Source of the DNA: Janthinobacterium rivuli
GTDB taxonomy: Bacteria > Pseudomonadota > Gammaproteobacteria > Burkholderiales > Burkholderiaceae_D
Length of the DNA: 64,000 nt
Assembly (NCBI RefSeq): GCF_009208735.1
Contig: NZ_WFLJ01000005.1
Location: 124,001 to 188,000, forward strand
Direction of reading: 5' to 3'
In this document: positions 43,264-51,664 of the stretch, piece after piece
Numbering within the stretch: position 1 is the first letter of the stretch
How the letters are laid out: the number at the start of each line of letters is the position of its first letter
Notes under the pieces: model-generated
What the model saw: only the letters and a program-made list of their open reading frames with translations
What the model was told of the DNA's origin: nothing
The model's database searches: none
Made by a program: the position numbers and the translations under genes

Positions 43264-44076
43264 ATGCCACGCGATCCCGCCTGGCGCGGCCGCCTGACCA
43301 TCACGGCCGTGGCACTGCTCGTGCTGTGGCCGATGCTGGTGCAGGCCGAGTTCAAGCCGTGGATCTTATGGGATGCGCAAAGCCTGGCGGCCACCTGGCA
43401 ATTCCTTGCCAGCTTCGTGCCGCCCGCCCACTCGCTGGAATTCCTGCAACTGGTGGCCATTTCCAGCTGGGAAACCATCGCCATGGCCACGGCCGGCATG
43501 GCGCTGGCCATGCTGGGCGCCATCCCCTTGACCTTGCTGGTGACGGAGCGCCTGTCGATTTCGCGCATCGGCTCCGGCAAAGTGTCGCCCCTGGCCTCCA
43601 GCGTGCGCCATGGCGTGCGCGCGCTGCTGGTGCTGCTGCGCAGCGTGCCGGAACTGGTCTGGGCATTATTGTTGGTCCGCATCGTCGGACTGGGACCGAC
43701 GGCGGGCGTGATCGCCATCGCCCTCACCTATTGCGGCATGCTGGGCAAGGTGTATGCGGAAATCCTCGAATCGTCGGACGCGTCGGCCTGCAATGCCCTG
43801 CTGCACAACGGCAGCGGCCGCCTGAAAGCCTTGCTGTACGGCGCCTTGCCCGAATCGGCCGCCGAACTCGTGTCGTACACCATTTACCGCTGGGAATGCG
43901 CGATCCGCGGCTCCGTCGTCATGGGTTTTGTCGGCGCGGGCGGCCTGGGGCAGCGCATGGATGAATCGATGAAAATGATGGCGGGCAGCGAACTGGCCAC
44001 CATGCTGATGGTGTTCGTGCTGCTGGTGGCGGGCGCCGACGCCGTGTCCGCCATGCTGCGCCGGAGGCTGGCATGA
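43264..44076 (+). CDS. ABC transporter permease 1 (PhnE-like, selenium oxyanion transporter)
   Basis: A 270-residue inner-membrane permease with about six helices. The EAA-type loop that contacts the ATPase is near LEFLQLVAISSWETIAMATA and, further on, ESSDASACNALLHNGSGR with PESAAELVSYTIYRWE. The family's GFVGAGGLGQRMDESMK follows. It pairs with the second permease to form the channel. A TTG at 43246 would start six codons earlier inside the ATPase stop; ATG 43264 is preferred. The stop overlaps the next gene by ATGA. Confidence 0.88.
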   Translation: MPRDPAWRGRLTITAVALLVLWPMLVQAEFKPWILWDAQSLAATWQFLASFVPPAHSLEFLQLVAISSWETIAMATAGMALAMLGAIPLTLLVTERLSISRIGSGKVSPLASSVRHGVRALLVLLRSVPELVWALLLVRIVGLGPTAGVIAIALTYCGMLGKVYAEILESSDASACNALLHNGSGRLKALLYGALPESAAELVSYTIYRWECAIRGSVVMGFVGAGGLGQRMDESMKMMAGSELATMLMVFVLLVAGADAVSAMLRRRLA

Positions 44077-44873
44077 AGAGCGACACGGCGATGCTGCCGG
44101 TTCCCCCTCGCGTGCGCTGGTCCACCTGGGCCTTGCTGGCTGGCTTAGTGTTGCTGGTCGTCGCCAGCTTCGCCACCCTGCCCCTGAAATGGGGCGAGTT
44201 CTTCAGTGCCGACGCCGTGCGCACGACGGCCGACTTCCTGCACGGCTTCGCCCCGCCGGAGCTGTCCAGCCCCTTCCTCATGAAAGTGGGCATCGCCACG
44301 TTCGAAACGCTGGCCATGTCGGCCATCGGCACGGTGATCGCGGCCGTCCTGGGCGCGCTGCTGGCCCTGCCCGCCAGCGGGCGCTTCGGCAACGTGGCGC
44401 GCAATGCGACGCGCGGCGTGTTGAACGTGCTGCGCTCCATTCCCGAACTGGTGTGGGCGTCGATTTTGCTGATCGCCGCCGGCCTGGGCCCGTTCGCGGG
44501 GACCCTGGCGTTGGCGCTGCACACGGTGGGCGTGCTGGGCCGCTTGTTTGCCGATGCCTTCGAGAATTGCCCACCCTTGCCGGCGGCGACCTTGCGCATC
44601 AATGGCGCGCGCCCTGCCGTGGCGTTCCTGTATGCGACTTTGCCGCAATGCAGCCCGCAGATGATGTCCTACACCCTGTACCGCTGGGAAAACAATATCC
44701 GCGCCGCCGCCATCCTCGGCGTCGTCGGTGCGGGCGGCCTGGGGCAGATGCTGAAATATCACTTGTCGCTGTTCCAGATGCAGAACGCCGCCACCGTCAT
44801 CGTCGCCATGCTGCTGATGGTGGCCGCCGTGGACGGCCTCAGCTACCTGCTGCGCCGTGCCATGACCCGTTAA
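44073..44873 (+). CDS. ABC transporter permease 2 (PhnE-like, selenium oxyanion transporter)
   Basis: A 266-residue inner-membrane permease, clearly a paralogue of the preceding one: same helices, VLRSIPELVWASILLIAAGL, NGARPAVAFLYATLPQ, TLYRWENNIRAAAILGVVGA and GGLGQMLKYHLS. Phosphonate-type transporters often use two different PhnE proteins, as here. ATG 44073 overlaps the stop of permease 1 by four bases. Only 26 bases separate its stop from the next gene, so the unknown gene at 44900 is probably in the same transcript. Confidence 0.9.
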   Translation: MKSDTAMLPVPPRVRWSTWALLAGLVLLVVASFATLPLKWGEFFSADAVRTTADFLHGFAPPELSSPFLMKVGIATFETLAMSAIGTVIAAVLGALLALPASGRFGNVARNATRGVLNVLRSIPELVWASILLIAAGLGPFAGTLALALHTVGVLGRLFADAFENCPPLPAATLRINGARPAVAFLYATLPQCSPQMMSYTLYRWENNIRAAAILGVVGAGGLGQMLKYHLSLFQMQNAATVIVAMLLMVAAVDGLSYLLRRAMTR

Positions 44874-44899
44874 TTTTTATTCTTCGCAAGGGATTGCCC

Positions 44900-45265
44900 A
44901 TGTCAGGCTGGTGGACCATTATCTCGACAGAAACGCCGCAACAGCTGGCCGATATGACGAAAGTCAACAAGGAGGCATTGCTCGCCACCTGGGAAGCGGG
45001 CCTGTTCGGTGCGGACTGGATCGCGCAACTGTGCGCGCAGGGCAAGGCGACCCAGCTGACCTTTAACGGCTTCCCCAACCGCTACACGGCTTCGGCCGAC
45101 GTCATCGTTCCCCTGCTGCAGGCAGGCATTGCCGAGGCGCAGGAAGGTGAATTTCCGCAAGATACGTTGACGGGCTGGCCCGGCAGCATTACCGTGCATC
45201 CGCAGCGTATCGCCGCCTGCGCGCCCGGGCAACTGCTGAGCATTGAAGTGTGGGACCAGTCTTAA
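44900..45265 (+). CDS. Uncharacterised protein at the end of the selenium operon
   Basis: A 121-residue soluble protein. It begins SGWWTIISTETPQQLADMTK and continues WEAGLFGADWIAQLCAQG, TFNGFPNRYTASADVIVPLL and LTGWPGSITVHPQRIAAC. AAGGGA lies about seven bases before the ATG. I do not recognise the family. It has one cysteine in QLCAQG and one in AACAPGQ, no signal peptide and no membrane helix. Its place directly behind the transporter genes and the strong Shine-Dalgarno imply a role in selenium handling, for example as a selenium carrier or reductase partner. That is inference from context only. Confidence 0.75.
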   Translation: MSGWWTIISTETPQQLADMTKVNKEALLATWEAGLFGADWIAQLCAQGKATQLTFNGFPNRYTASADVIVPLLQAGIAEAQEGEFPQDTLTGWPGSITVHPQRIAACAPGQLLSIEVWDQS

Positions 45266-45425
45266 GTCGTATGCAACAAATACGAATGCGCAAGCCTGCG
45301 TACCTGTTAATATTGTCAAATACTTCAATGGATGGCGCCATCCCATAGCTGAGCGCCACGCCATTCAAGCATGATGGACGTATTTTCCTGCACCGCAGGC
45401 CACTCTTGCATAGGCTGTCAACACC

Positions 45426-45776
45426 ATGAAAAAACCGCTACTGGGCGCCCTCGCCACGTGCTGTGCGCTGCACGCCAGCGCCGCCCCTGTCGAAGACTTT
45501 ATCGGCACGTGGAAACTGGAACGCACCACCGTGCCGAATTATGTCGTCATCAGGCAGGAAGGCGAGCAGCTCGTCGCGCTGCGCTACGCACGCAATGTCG
45601 TCACCAACAAGATCACCGAGCGGCGCTTTCCCGCCACCTACGCGAACGGTGATGTCACCATCCAGGCCGGCGAGACCATCATCGAAGCGCGCAGCGTGAA
45701 CGACGTGGCGACCGTCACGATGCTGGCGGAAGCGTACAAGAAGATGTCGTCCGCCACGGCCGCGCCGACCAGTTAA
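45426..45776 (+). CDS. Small secreted protein of unknown function
   Basis: A 116-residue protein with a signal peptide (MKKPLLGALATCCALHASAA, cleaved before PVEDFIG). The mature part is beta-rich: IGTWKLERTTVPNYVVIRQE, LVALRYARNV and VTIQAGETIIEARSV, much like a small lipocalin-like or DUF-type stress domain. Family not recognised. It sits alone between the selenium operon (160 bases upstream) and the GNAT gene (24 bases downstream), so it may be co-transcribed with the latter. No Shine-Dalgarno of note; TGTCAACACC precedes the ATG. Confidence 0.65.
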   Translation: MKKPLLGALATCCALHASAAPVEDFIGTWKLERTTVPNYVVIRQEGEQLVALRYARNVVTNKITERRFPATYANGDVTIQAGETIIEARSVNDVATVTMLAEAYKKMSSATAAPTS

Positions 45777-45799
45777 GGAATGTCGCAGATTTGAAGAAT

Positions 45800-46285
45800 A
45801 TGATTATTCGCCCCACCACCGCCGGCGACTGGCAAGCCCTGAAAGCGACGCGTCTGGCCGCCCTGCTCGACGCCCCCGCGGCCTTCGGCGCCAGCCACGC
45901 CAGCGCGGCCGGTTTCTCCGATGCGGACTGGCAACAACGCGCCGTCAGCACGCCGCAACGCACGTTTTTCCTCGCCTTCGATGGGGAGCAGCCGATCGGC
46001 CTGGCCGCGCAAGTGGTGGCCGCCGATGGTGTATGCCACCTGATCGCCATGTGGGTACATCCCGACTATCGGGGCCTGGCCGTGGCGCAAGGACTGGTCG
46101 ATGCCGTGAAACAATGCGCCGTCGGCCACGGCCACGGTCGGCTGGTGCTCGACGTGGCGCCGGAGAACACCCGCGCGGCCGCGTTTTACCAGAAACAGGG
46201 CTTCGTCTTCTTGCCGGAATGGGAAGCGCTGGAAAGCCATCCGCATATCCAGGTGCAGAAGATGGAATGGCGGGCGGCGGCATGA
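45800..46285 (+). CDS. GNAT family N-acetyltransferase
   Basis: A 161-residue cytoplasmic acetyltransferase. The acetyl-CoA region is seen in HLIAMWVHPDYRGLAVAQGL, where the usual R/Q-x-x-G-x-G/A appears as YRGLAVAQGL, and in the C-terminal LDVAPENTRAAAFYQKQGF (strand-bulge plus helix). The substrate is unknown; candidates are small amines, antibiotics or protein N-termini. ATG 45800 is used; a TTG at 45791 is also in frame. GAAG lies upstream at short spacing. It is followed by a small membrane protein gene 33 bases later. Confidence 0.85.
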   Translation: MIIRPTTAGDWQALKATRLAALLDAPAAFGASHASAAGFSDADWQQRAVSTPQRTFFLAFDGEQPIGLAAQVVAADGVCHLIAMWVHPDYRGLAVAQGLVDAVKQCAVGHGHGRLVLDVAPENTRAAAFYQKQGFVFLPEWEALESHPHIQVQKMEWRAAA

Positions 46286-46318
46286 ACCCACTCCGTTGGC
46301 ACAGCCAAAAGATGAACC

Positions 46319-46546
46319 GTGCTTGACTGGATTTTTGACGCCATCGTCTGGATCGTTCGCCTGTTGATGTATGGTGTGTTAGGCACCGTCATTGAAAAGC
46401 TGTTCTATTGGCCGGGCTGGGCAATGCTGCGGCTACTCACGCTGGGTCGCTACCCGCCAGCAAAGGGGCGGCCCCACAATCGCTTTGCCGTTGCCCTGCT
46501 TGCGGCAATTGTCATTGCTTCCGGCTTGCTGATGGCATTGATGTAA
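46319..46546 (+). CDS. Small membrane protein of unknown function
   Basis: A 75-residue protein with two membrane helices: FDAIVWIVRLLMYGVLGTVI and VALLAAIVIASGLLMALM, joined by a short basic loop with LGRYPPAKGR. The start would be GTG 46319; no in-frame ATG gives a full-length product. The two-helix pattern is real, but no family was recognised. It follows the GNAT gene closely. Confidence 0.5.
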   Translation: MLDWIFDAIVWIVRLLMYGVLGTVIEKLFYWPGWAMLRLLTLGRYPPAKGRPHNRFAVALLAAIVIASGLLMALM

Positions 46547-46684
46547 ATGCAGATACGCCTCATGCGGAAAAACAGCGGTTTCAAGCATTCCATTCATCCC
46601 GATGGACATCCTGTCTTAAAAACCTGCCCGCATCTGTGTTTTTTTCTACACTCACGTTTTCACTGATGAGTAGAAAGATAGCAT

Positions 46685-47425
46685 ATGCGTGCAATCCAAA
46701 AAGCTAGTCTTCTGCTGTGTTTATACGGCGCCGCGGTACAGGCTTGCGCGGATACCGATCAAGCCGTGGAACCATCCGGGCAGGATGCGGCGGCGTCCGT
46801 CAATGTCAAAGGCATCCGCGATCCGGACTGGAAACCCTACAGCGCCATGCTCAAGGGCGTCAAACGCTTCGAGGAAAAGCACGGCCTGGCGCCTGGCGCG
46901 CAACTGCGCTTCATCCTGCAACCGCGCCGTGCCGATGTCGACATGGACGCCGTCACGCTCAGGCTGGAAAGCGACGAGGCGGGCATGGTGATACCGCTGG
47001 GGGAAGGCAATATCTTCACCCTGCCCGTCGAACAGGGGCCGCTGTATGAGAAGGCCGAGCTGACCGTGAACCGCAAGGCGGGCTCGGTCAGGTGGATACC
47101 GTACGTCAGGAGCGCGGCGACCAGCGACACGCTGCGCCGCCTGGGCGACCTGCGGCTGGCGTGCGAAGTCCATTGGGCCATCGACAAGGACACCCTGCCT
47201 TTCGCCATGCGCACGGCGATGAGCGCCATGGGCGGCCCGTGCAATTTCGTGTCGCACAAGGGCACCTACAGCTTTGCCGAAGCGCGGCGCATCACGGCCG
47301 CGACGATCAGTTATAACGGCAGAAGCGCGCCCGTGCCCTTCAGCGGCGCGTCGTTCACGCCACCGCTGCGGGAGCAGGACTGGAGCGATGACAGCGTGCT
47401 CGAACTGACGTTCGACAACGATTAG
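46685..47425 (+). CDS. Secreted protein of unknown function
   Basis: A 246-residue protein with a signal peptide (MRAIQKASLLLCLYGAAVQACA, cleaved before DTDQAVEPS; the cysteine may instead be a lipoprotein site, but the box is poor). The mature part contains LKGVKRFEEKHGLAPGAQLR, VTLRLESDEAGMVIPLGEG and GPCNFVSHKGTYSFAEARR. It is beta-rich. GAAAGA lies just before the ATG. Family not recognised. The next gene, also secreted, begins 38 bases downstream, so the two may form a pair. Confidence 0.7.
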   Translation: MRAIQKASLLLCLYGAAVQACADTDQAVEPSGQDAAASVNVKGIRDPDWKPYSAMLKGVKRFEEKHGLAPGAQLRFILQPRRADVDMDAVTLRLESDEAGMVIPLGEGNIFTLPVEQGPLYEKAELTVNRKAGSVRWIPYVRSAATSDTLRRLGDLRLACEVHWAIDKDTLPFAMRTAMSAMGGPCNFVSHKGTYSFAEARRITAATISYNGRSAPVPFSGASFTPPLREQDWSDDSVLELTFDND

Positions 47426-47463
47426 CCTGGCCGCCACGAAAAAATACGGGCATCATATTGAAA

Positions 47464-47862
47464 ATGAGAAGCATCATATTCTTTGCAATCGTGATCGGCA
47501 TCATGTCGCCTTCATTCGCCCGGACTGGCAAGACGGCCAATTGCGGTATCGATGATATCGAACAATGCATGGCATCGGACGGCGCATCGTTGGTTCGCGC
47601 CATCCAAAAAGAGTTGCCTGATGTATTACAAATTCCATCCGACGGCAAAGTTCCGGCATTCACGACAGTTGAAGTCAATTCAGCGGCATCCGAAACAGCG
47701 CTGTCCATGGCATTGGCGCGCGCGTGGAAACGAAGCTTTATAGAAAAAGGGGTGGATAACGCAAAGGGTGCGCTACTGGCCTGCCAGCGCGAGACTTCGC
47801 TGCTGCTGACCGTGCCATTTATGCGCAGCGAAGGCCAGCAGGCACACTGCTTCAGATTTTAA
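47464..47862 (+). CDS. Small secreted protein of unknown function
   Basis: A 132-residue protein with a signal peptide (MRSIIFFAIVIGIMSPSFARTGK). The mature part has cysteines in TANCGIDDIEQC, LLACQRET and AHCFRF that could form two disulfides. Codon use is noticeably richer in A and T than in its neighbours, which suggests recent gain or relaxed selection. A TTG at 47458 would add two residues. Family not recognised. The regA gene ends 92 bases beyond its stop on the other strand. Confidence 0.6.
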   Translation: MRSIIFFAIVIGIMSPSFARTGKTANCGIDDIEQCMASDGASLVRAIQKELPDVLQIPSDGKVPAFTTVEVNSAASETALSMALARAWKRSFIEKGVDNAKGALLACQRETSLLLTVPFMRSEGQQAHCFRF

Positions 47863-47953
47863 GGCCGTGCACCTTGCATCCACTGTCCTGGCATAGCGCG
47901 GCGACGACGCTTTCCCATTCGTTCGCCACCAGCCAGGTCAACAATTTCAGCAG

Positions 47954-48490
47954 TTATTTCACCCGCTGCTTTTCCAGCTTGCGCGCCAGGGTGCGCCGGT
48001 GCATGCCCAGTCGTCGCGCCGTTTCCGAGATATTGAAATCCGTCTCGGCCAGCATTTCGTGGATGCGTTCCCATTCCAGGGTCTTGATGTTGGTGGCACG
48101 GTTGGTCAGTTCGATGTCGGCGTTGCCAGCCACGTGGCCGAAGGCCGCTTCGATGTCGTCCGTGTTCGACGGTTTCGCCAGGTACTGGCAGGCGCCCAGC
48201 TTGATCGCTTCGACGGCCGTGCCGATGCTGGCGTAGCCGGTGAGCACGACGATCAGCATCTCCGGGTCGTGCTGGTGCAGCATCTGCACGCACGCCAGGC
48301 CCGACGTGTTGCCATTGAGCTTCAAATCGACGACGGCGTAGTCGGGGCAATGCTGTTCCAGCAAGGCGCTGGCCTCGTCGAAATTGGTGGCCAGGATGAC
48401 CTGGTAGCCGCGCCGCTCGAACGAGCGGCCCAGGGTGCGGGCAAACGCGGCGTCGTCTTCCACGATCAGTAACAGACGGTCATCCTGCAT
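47954..48490 (-). CDS. regA: Response regulator of the RegA/PrrA/ActR redox family
   Basis: A 178-residue two-domain regulator. The receiver has D55 in AVVDLKL and LTGYASIGTAVEAIKLGAC; the DNA-binding end is the family's short Fis-like helix-turn-helix (FNISETARRLGMHRRTLARK). RegA-type regulators adjust terminal oxidases, carbon fixation and other redox-linked genes to the quinone pool. The ATG at 48490 overlaps the regB gene by 11 bases. It is the last gene of the cyo operon on the minus strand, so the oxidase genes, assembly factor and their likely redox regulator are made together. Confidence 0.93.
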   Translation of the reverse strand: MQDDRLLLIVEDDAAFARTLGRSFERRGYQVILATNFDEASALLEQHCPDYAVVDLKLNGNTSGLACVQMLHQHDPEMLIVVLTGYASIGTAVEAIKLGACQYLAKPSNTDDIEAAFGHVAGNADIELTNRATNIKTLEWERIHEMLAETDFNISETARRLGMHRRTLARKLEKQRVK

Positions 48491-49829
48491 GGTGGTCGCT
48501 TTCTCTTTCCAGTTTGATGGCCGCCAGCGGCAAGGCCAGGTGCACCACCGCCCCGCCCTGCACCCTGTTGCGCGCCGTCACCGTACCGCCCAGGGTACGC
48601 GCGACATTCACCACCAGGAACAGTCCGAGTCCGCCGCCGGGTTTACCCTTGCTGCTTTGATACGGCTTGCCCAAGTGTGTCAGCATCGACGGCTCGAAGC
48701 CGGGACCCGCATCGGTGATAACCAGGTGCAAGGCGTCCGCTTCGCGCGTCGCTTCGAAGCGCAGCCACTCGGGCGACGCTTCGAGCGCATTGTCGAGCAC
48801 ATTGCAAATCGTTTGTTTCAGGGTCGAATCGAAGACGACGGGCACGTCGTGCTCGATGCGGTTATCGTACTCGAAACCCTGGATCGGGCGGCTGACGCGC
48901 CACTCGTCGACGAGGTCGTTGAGGAAGGTATTGATCGTCGTTTTCACGGACGATTCGCCGCGCGCCTCGCCCGCCGACAGCAAGATGCCGCTGACGATGC
49001 TCTTGCAGCGCTGCAACTGCGCCTGCATCTCCGTGATCTCTTCCAGCAATTCGCTATTCTTGCTCAGTTCCGGCATGCGGCGCCAGTCGCCGAGGATGAC
49101 GGACAGCGTCGCCAACGGCGTGCCCAGTTCGTGCGCGGCGCCCGAGGCAAGCAAGCCCATGCGGACGATGTGTTCCTCTTCCGCCGCGCGCTGGCGCAAA
49201 TCGGCCACCTTGGCGTCGCCGGCCCGCTGGTTGCGGTTGATGCGCGTGATGAACACCACGAGCAAGGCGGCGTTCAGGATGAAACAGATCAGCAAGCCTT
49301 GCACGTACAGGCTGGAAAAGCCCCGCTCGGGGTCGATCGGCAGGATCAAGGGGCCGGGCAGCACGGCCAGGCCGGCCAGGCACAGGCTGGTGATGGCCAC
49401 CATGATCCACGTCGACCACACTTCCAGCAGCACGGCGCTGAGGATGACTTGCAGCAGATACAGGAAGGCGAACGGGTTGCTGATGCCGCCGCTCAGGTAC
49501 AGCTGGGCCGTCAGCACGGTGACGTCGACCAGCAAGGCGAGGAACAGCGCCGTGTTCGAGACGGGCTGGCGTTCGTGCCAGCGCAGCAGGCTGGCAAGGT
49601 TGAAGGCGATGAGGCAGGACAGCACTTCGAGCATGTAGGGCACGGGCAAGGCGATGCCCAGTCCCACGCCCACGCCGAAGATCGTGCTGATCTGGCCGAT
49701 CACGGCCAGCCAGCGCAGCTGGATCAGCAGCTTCATGTTCTGGTGGCCAGCCGGATGTTCCATCTCGGCCGCCACCGCACCGCGCTCTAAGACCTCGCGG
49801 TTGGGCAGGATCTCAATCCTGCCCGGCAT
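48480..49829 (-). CDS. regB: Sensor histidine kinase of the RegB/PrrB/ActS redox family
   Basis: A 449-residue inner-membrane kinase with six helices. GGISNPF (residues about 114-120) is the quinone-binding motif of this family. The H-box HELGTPLATL carries H233, and C275 in QLQRCKSIV corresponds to the redox-active cysteine that controls dimer activity in Rhodobacter RegB. The HATPase domain shows NVLDNALEAS, TDAGPGF and GGGLGLFLV. Start 49829 (MPGRIEILPNREV) is used; the frame runs 14 codons further up without support. It overlaps SURF1 upstream by 17 bases and regA downstream by 11. Confidence 0.93.
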   Translation of the reverse strand: MPGRIEILPNREVLERGAVAAEMEHPAGHQNMKLLIQLRWLAVIGQISTIFGVGVGLGIALPVPYMLEVLSCLIAFNLASLLRWHERQPVSNTALFLALLVDVTVLTAQLYLSGGISNPFAFLYLLQVILSAVLLEVWSTWIMVAITSLCLAGLAVLPGPLILPIDPERGFSSLYVQGLLICFILNAALLVVFITRINRNQRAGDAKVADLRQRAAEEEHIVRMGLLASGAAHELGTPLATLSVILGDWRRMPELSKNSELLEEITEMQAQLQRCKSIVSGILLSAGEARGESSVKTTINTFLNDLVDEWRVSRPIQGFEYDNRIEHDVPVVFDSTLKQTICNVLDNALEASPEWLRFEATREADALHLVITDAGPGFEPSMLTHLGKPYQSSKGKPGGGLGLFLVVNVARTLGGTVTARNRVQGGAVVHLALPLAAIKLERESDHHAG

Positions 49830-50646
49830 GGTCGCTTTCTTGCGTATTGTGACCGGCGGCGCGGCGCGCACGGCGCTTGCGGTCTTCGCGCACGATCCAC
49901 CACGTGATGCCGGCCACCATCAAGGCCAGGGCGAACCACGTCAAGGCATACACGAGGTGGTTGTTGTGGAAGGAAATCACGGTCAGGCCACCGACGGGAG
50001 CGTCGCTGGCCGTTTCCGACTTTGCCTTCGCATCGACGAAGTATGGCGCCACGTTGCTCAGCATGTGCGAGGCGCCGATGGCGGCCACGTCGCGCGAATA
50101 CCAGTGCTGGGTGGCAGGACTGTTTTCGCGCAGGAAACCGCCGCCCGTCTCGCTGATGCGCAGCAAGCCGTCGACCTCGACGATGCCGGCCGGCGTGCCG
50201 GCGGCGATGCTTTCGCGCTTGGGCACGAAGCCGCGGTTGATCAGCACGGTGCTGCCATCGGCCAGGCGCAAAGGCGTCACCAGCCAGTAACCGCTGCCCA
50301 GTGCCGTCGTTGCTTGCACCAGGGTATTGAAAATGGGGAGATACGTACCGGAGAGTCGCACGTGGCGGTATTCATCCGTTTGAGGCGTAATGCTGGCCCA
50401 GGCTGCGGGGCCAGGTGCGTCCGTTGCGGGCGCATGTACGCGTTGTTCGACGCGCTCGATCAGGTCAAGCTTCCAGAACAGGCGCTTGACTTGCCAGGTG
50501 CCCAGGGCACAGAAACCGGCAAACAAGATCCCCGCCAGCAAGGCCAGTGCATATCGCACGACCATGCCGCGTGGGCCTGGCGCGGCATCTTGCGATGCGG
50601 CGCCAGGGGCGCGCCCGGTATTGCTTGGGCGCGTATTACTCATCAT
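49813..50646 (-). CDS. SURF1 family cytochrome oxidase assembly protein
   Basis: A 277-residue inner-membrane protein with one helix at each end (ALALLAGILFAGFCALGTWQ, and ALTWFALALMVAGITWW) and a periplasmic beta domain between. The family signature GTWQVKRLFWKLDLI is near the first helix, and YRHVRLSGTY and LINRGFVP follow. SURF1 proteins help place heme in the catalytic subunit of heme-copper oxidases, and the gene sits directly behind cyoD. It overlaps cyoD and regB at its two ends. ATG 50646 or ATG 50643 can serve as start. Confidence 0.92.
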   Translation of the reverse strand: MMSNTRPSNTGRAPGAASQDAAPGPRGMVVRYALALLAGILFAGFCALGTWQVKRLFWKLDLIERVEQRVHAPATDAPGPAAWASITPQTDEYRHVRLSGTYLPIFNTLVQATTALGSGYWLVTPLRLADGSTVLINRGFVPKRESIAAGTPAGIVEVDGLLRISETGGGFLRENSPATQHWYSRDVAAIGASHMLSNVAPYFVDAKAKSETASDAPVGGLTVISFHNNHLVYALTWFALALMVAGITWWIVREDRKRRARRAAGHNTQESDHAGQD

Positions 50647-51029
50647 GGAGCCGTTTTCGTATGCATGTACTCAGGCATCAGATCCGGCATCATGTTGTGG
50701 TTCATGTGGTACATGACCCACAGGGAACCGGCCATGGCAATGCCCACGATCATGATCGTGAAGATCAGCGCCATCATGTTCCAGCCGCCTTCGGACTTGG
50801 TGTTCATGTGCAGGAAGTACACCATGTGCACCACCACTTGAACAGCCGCGAACGCCAGCAGGACCAGGCCCATGGTGCCCGAGTTGGTGATGGCTTTCGT
50901 CATCACCAGCCAGAAAGGAATGGCCGTCAGGATCACCGACAGGATGAAGCCGATGGTGTAGCTTTTCAGGCTGCCATGGTCGTGATTGTCATGGTGGTGG
51001 CTATCGCCGTGTGTGTGGTGGTCGCTCAT
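50643..51029 (-). CDS. cyoD: Cytochrome o ubiquinol oxidase subunit IV
   Basis: A 128-residue subunit with a histidine-rich N-terminus ([19 protein letters not shown]) and three helices: YTIGFILSVILTAIPFWLV, MGLVLLAFAAVQVVVHMVYF and MALIFTIMIVGIAMAGSLWV. It stabilises the bo3-type quinol oxidase. The His-rich start could hold copper or other metal ions. ATG 51029 overlaps the cyoC stop by four bases, and its own stop overlaps the SURF1 start. Confidence 0.93.
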   Translation of the reverse strand: MSDHHTHGDSHHHDNHDHGSLKSYTIGFILSVILTAIPFWLVMTKAITNSGTMGLVLLAFAAVQVVVHMVYFLHMNTKSEGGWNMMALIFTIMIVGIAMAGSLWVMYHMNHNMMPDLMPEYMHTKTAP

Positions 51030-51664
51030 GGCAGCACTCCCATCAGGTAAACAAAGGTGAAGACGCCGATCCAGATGACGTCCAGGAAGTGCCAGAACAG
51101 CGACAGGCACATCATGCGACGGCCGTTTTCCGGGGTCAGGCCATGCTTGTTCAACTGGAACATCAGGGTCACGAGCCAGATCACGCCGAACGTCACGTGC
51201 AAGCCGTGGGTACCGACCAGGGCGAAGAACGACGACAGGAACGCGCTGCGCTGCGGACCGGCGCCTTCGTGGATCAGATGAATGAATTCATACATTTCCA
51301 GCGACAGGAAAGCCAGGCCGAACAGGCCCGTGATGCCCAGCCAGACCAGGGTGCTGCGCAATTGCTTGCGCTGCATGGCCAGCATGGCGAAGCCGTAGGT
51401 GATCGACGACAGCAGCAGCATGGCCGTGTTGACGGCCACCAGCGGCAGGTCGAACAGCGCGGCGCCCGTCGGGCCGTCCGCGTAGCTGCGGCCGACCACG
51501 GCGTACGTGGCGAACAGACAGGCGAAGATCAGGCAATCGCTCATCAGGTAGAGCCAGAAACCCAGCAAGCTGCCGTTTTCCGGGTGGTGCTCGCGCACGA
51601 AGTAGCTGCGCGTGCTTGGTGCGGCGCCAGCGGCGCCGGTGTTATGGGCGATGGTATCAGACAT
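51026..51664 (-). CDS. cyoC: Cytochrome o ubiquinol oxidase subunit III
   Basis: A 212-residue membrane subunit with five helices. Landmarks are [57 protein letters not shown] and [20 protein letters not shown]. These belong to heme-copper oxidase subunit III of the quinol type. It helps keep the proton pathway of subunit I. It overlaps cyoB upstream by eight bases and cyoD downstream by four. Confidence 0.94.
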   Translation of the reverse strand: MSDTIAHNTGAAGAAPSTRSYFVREHHPENGSLLGFWLYLMSDCLIFACLFATYAVVGRSYADGPTGAALFDLPLVAVNTAMLLLSSITYGFAMLAMQRKQLRSTLVWLGITGLFGLAFLSLEMYEFIHLIHEGAGPQRSAFLSSFFALVGTHGLHVTFGVIWLVTLMFQLNKHGLTPENGRRMMCLSLFWHFLDVIWIGVFTFVYLMGVLP

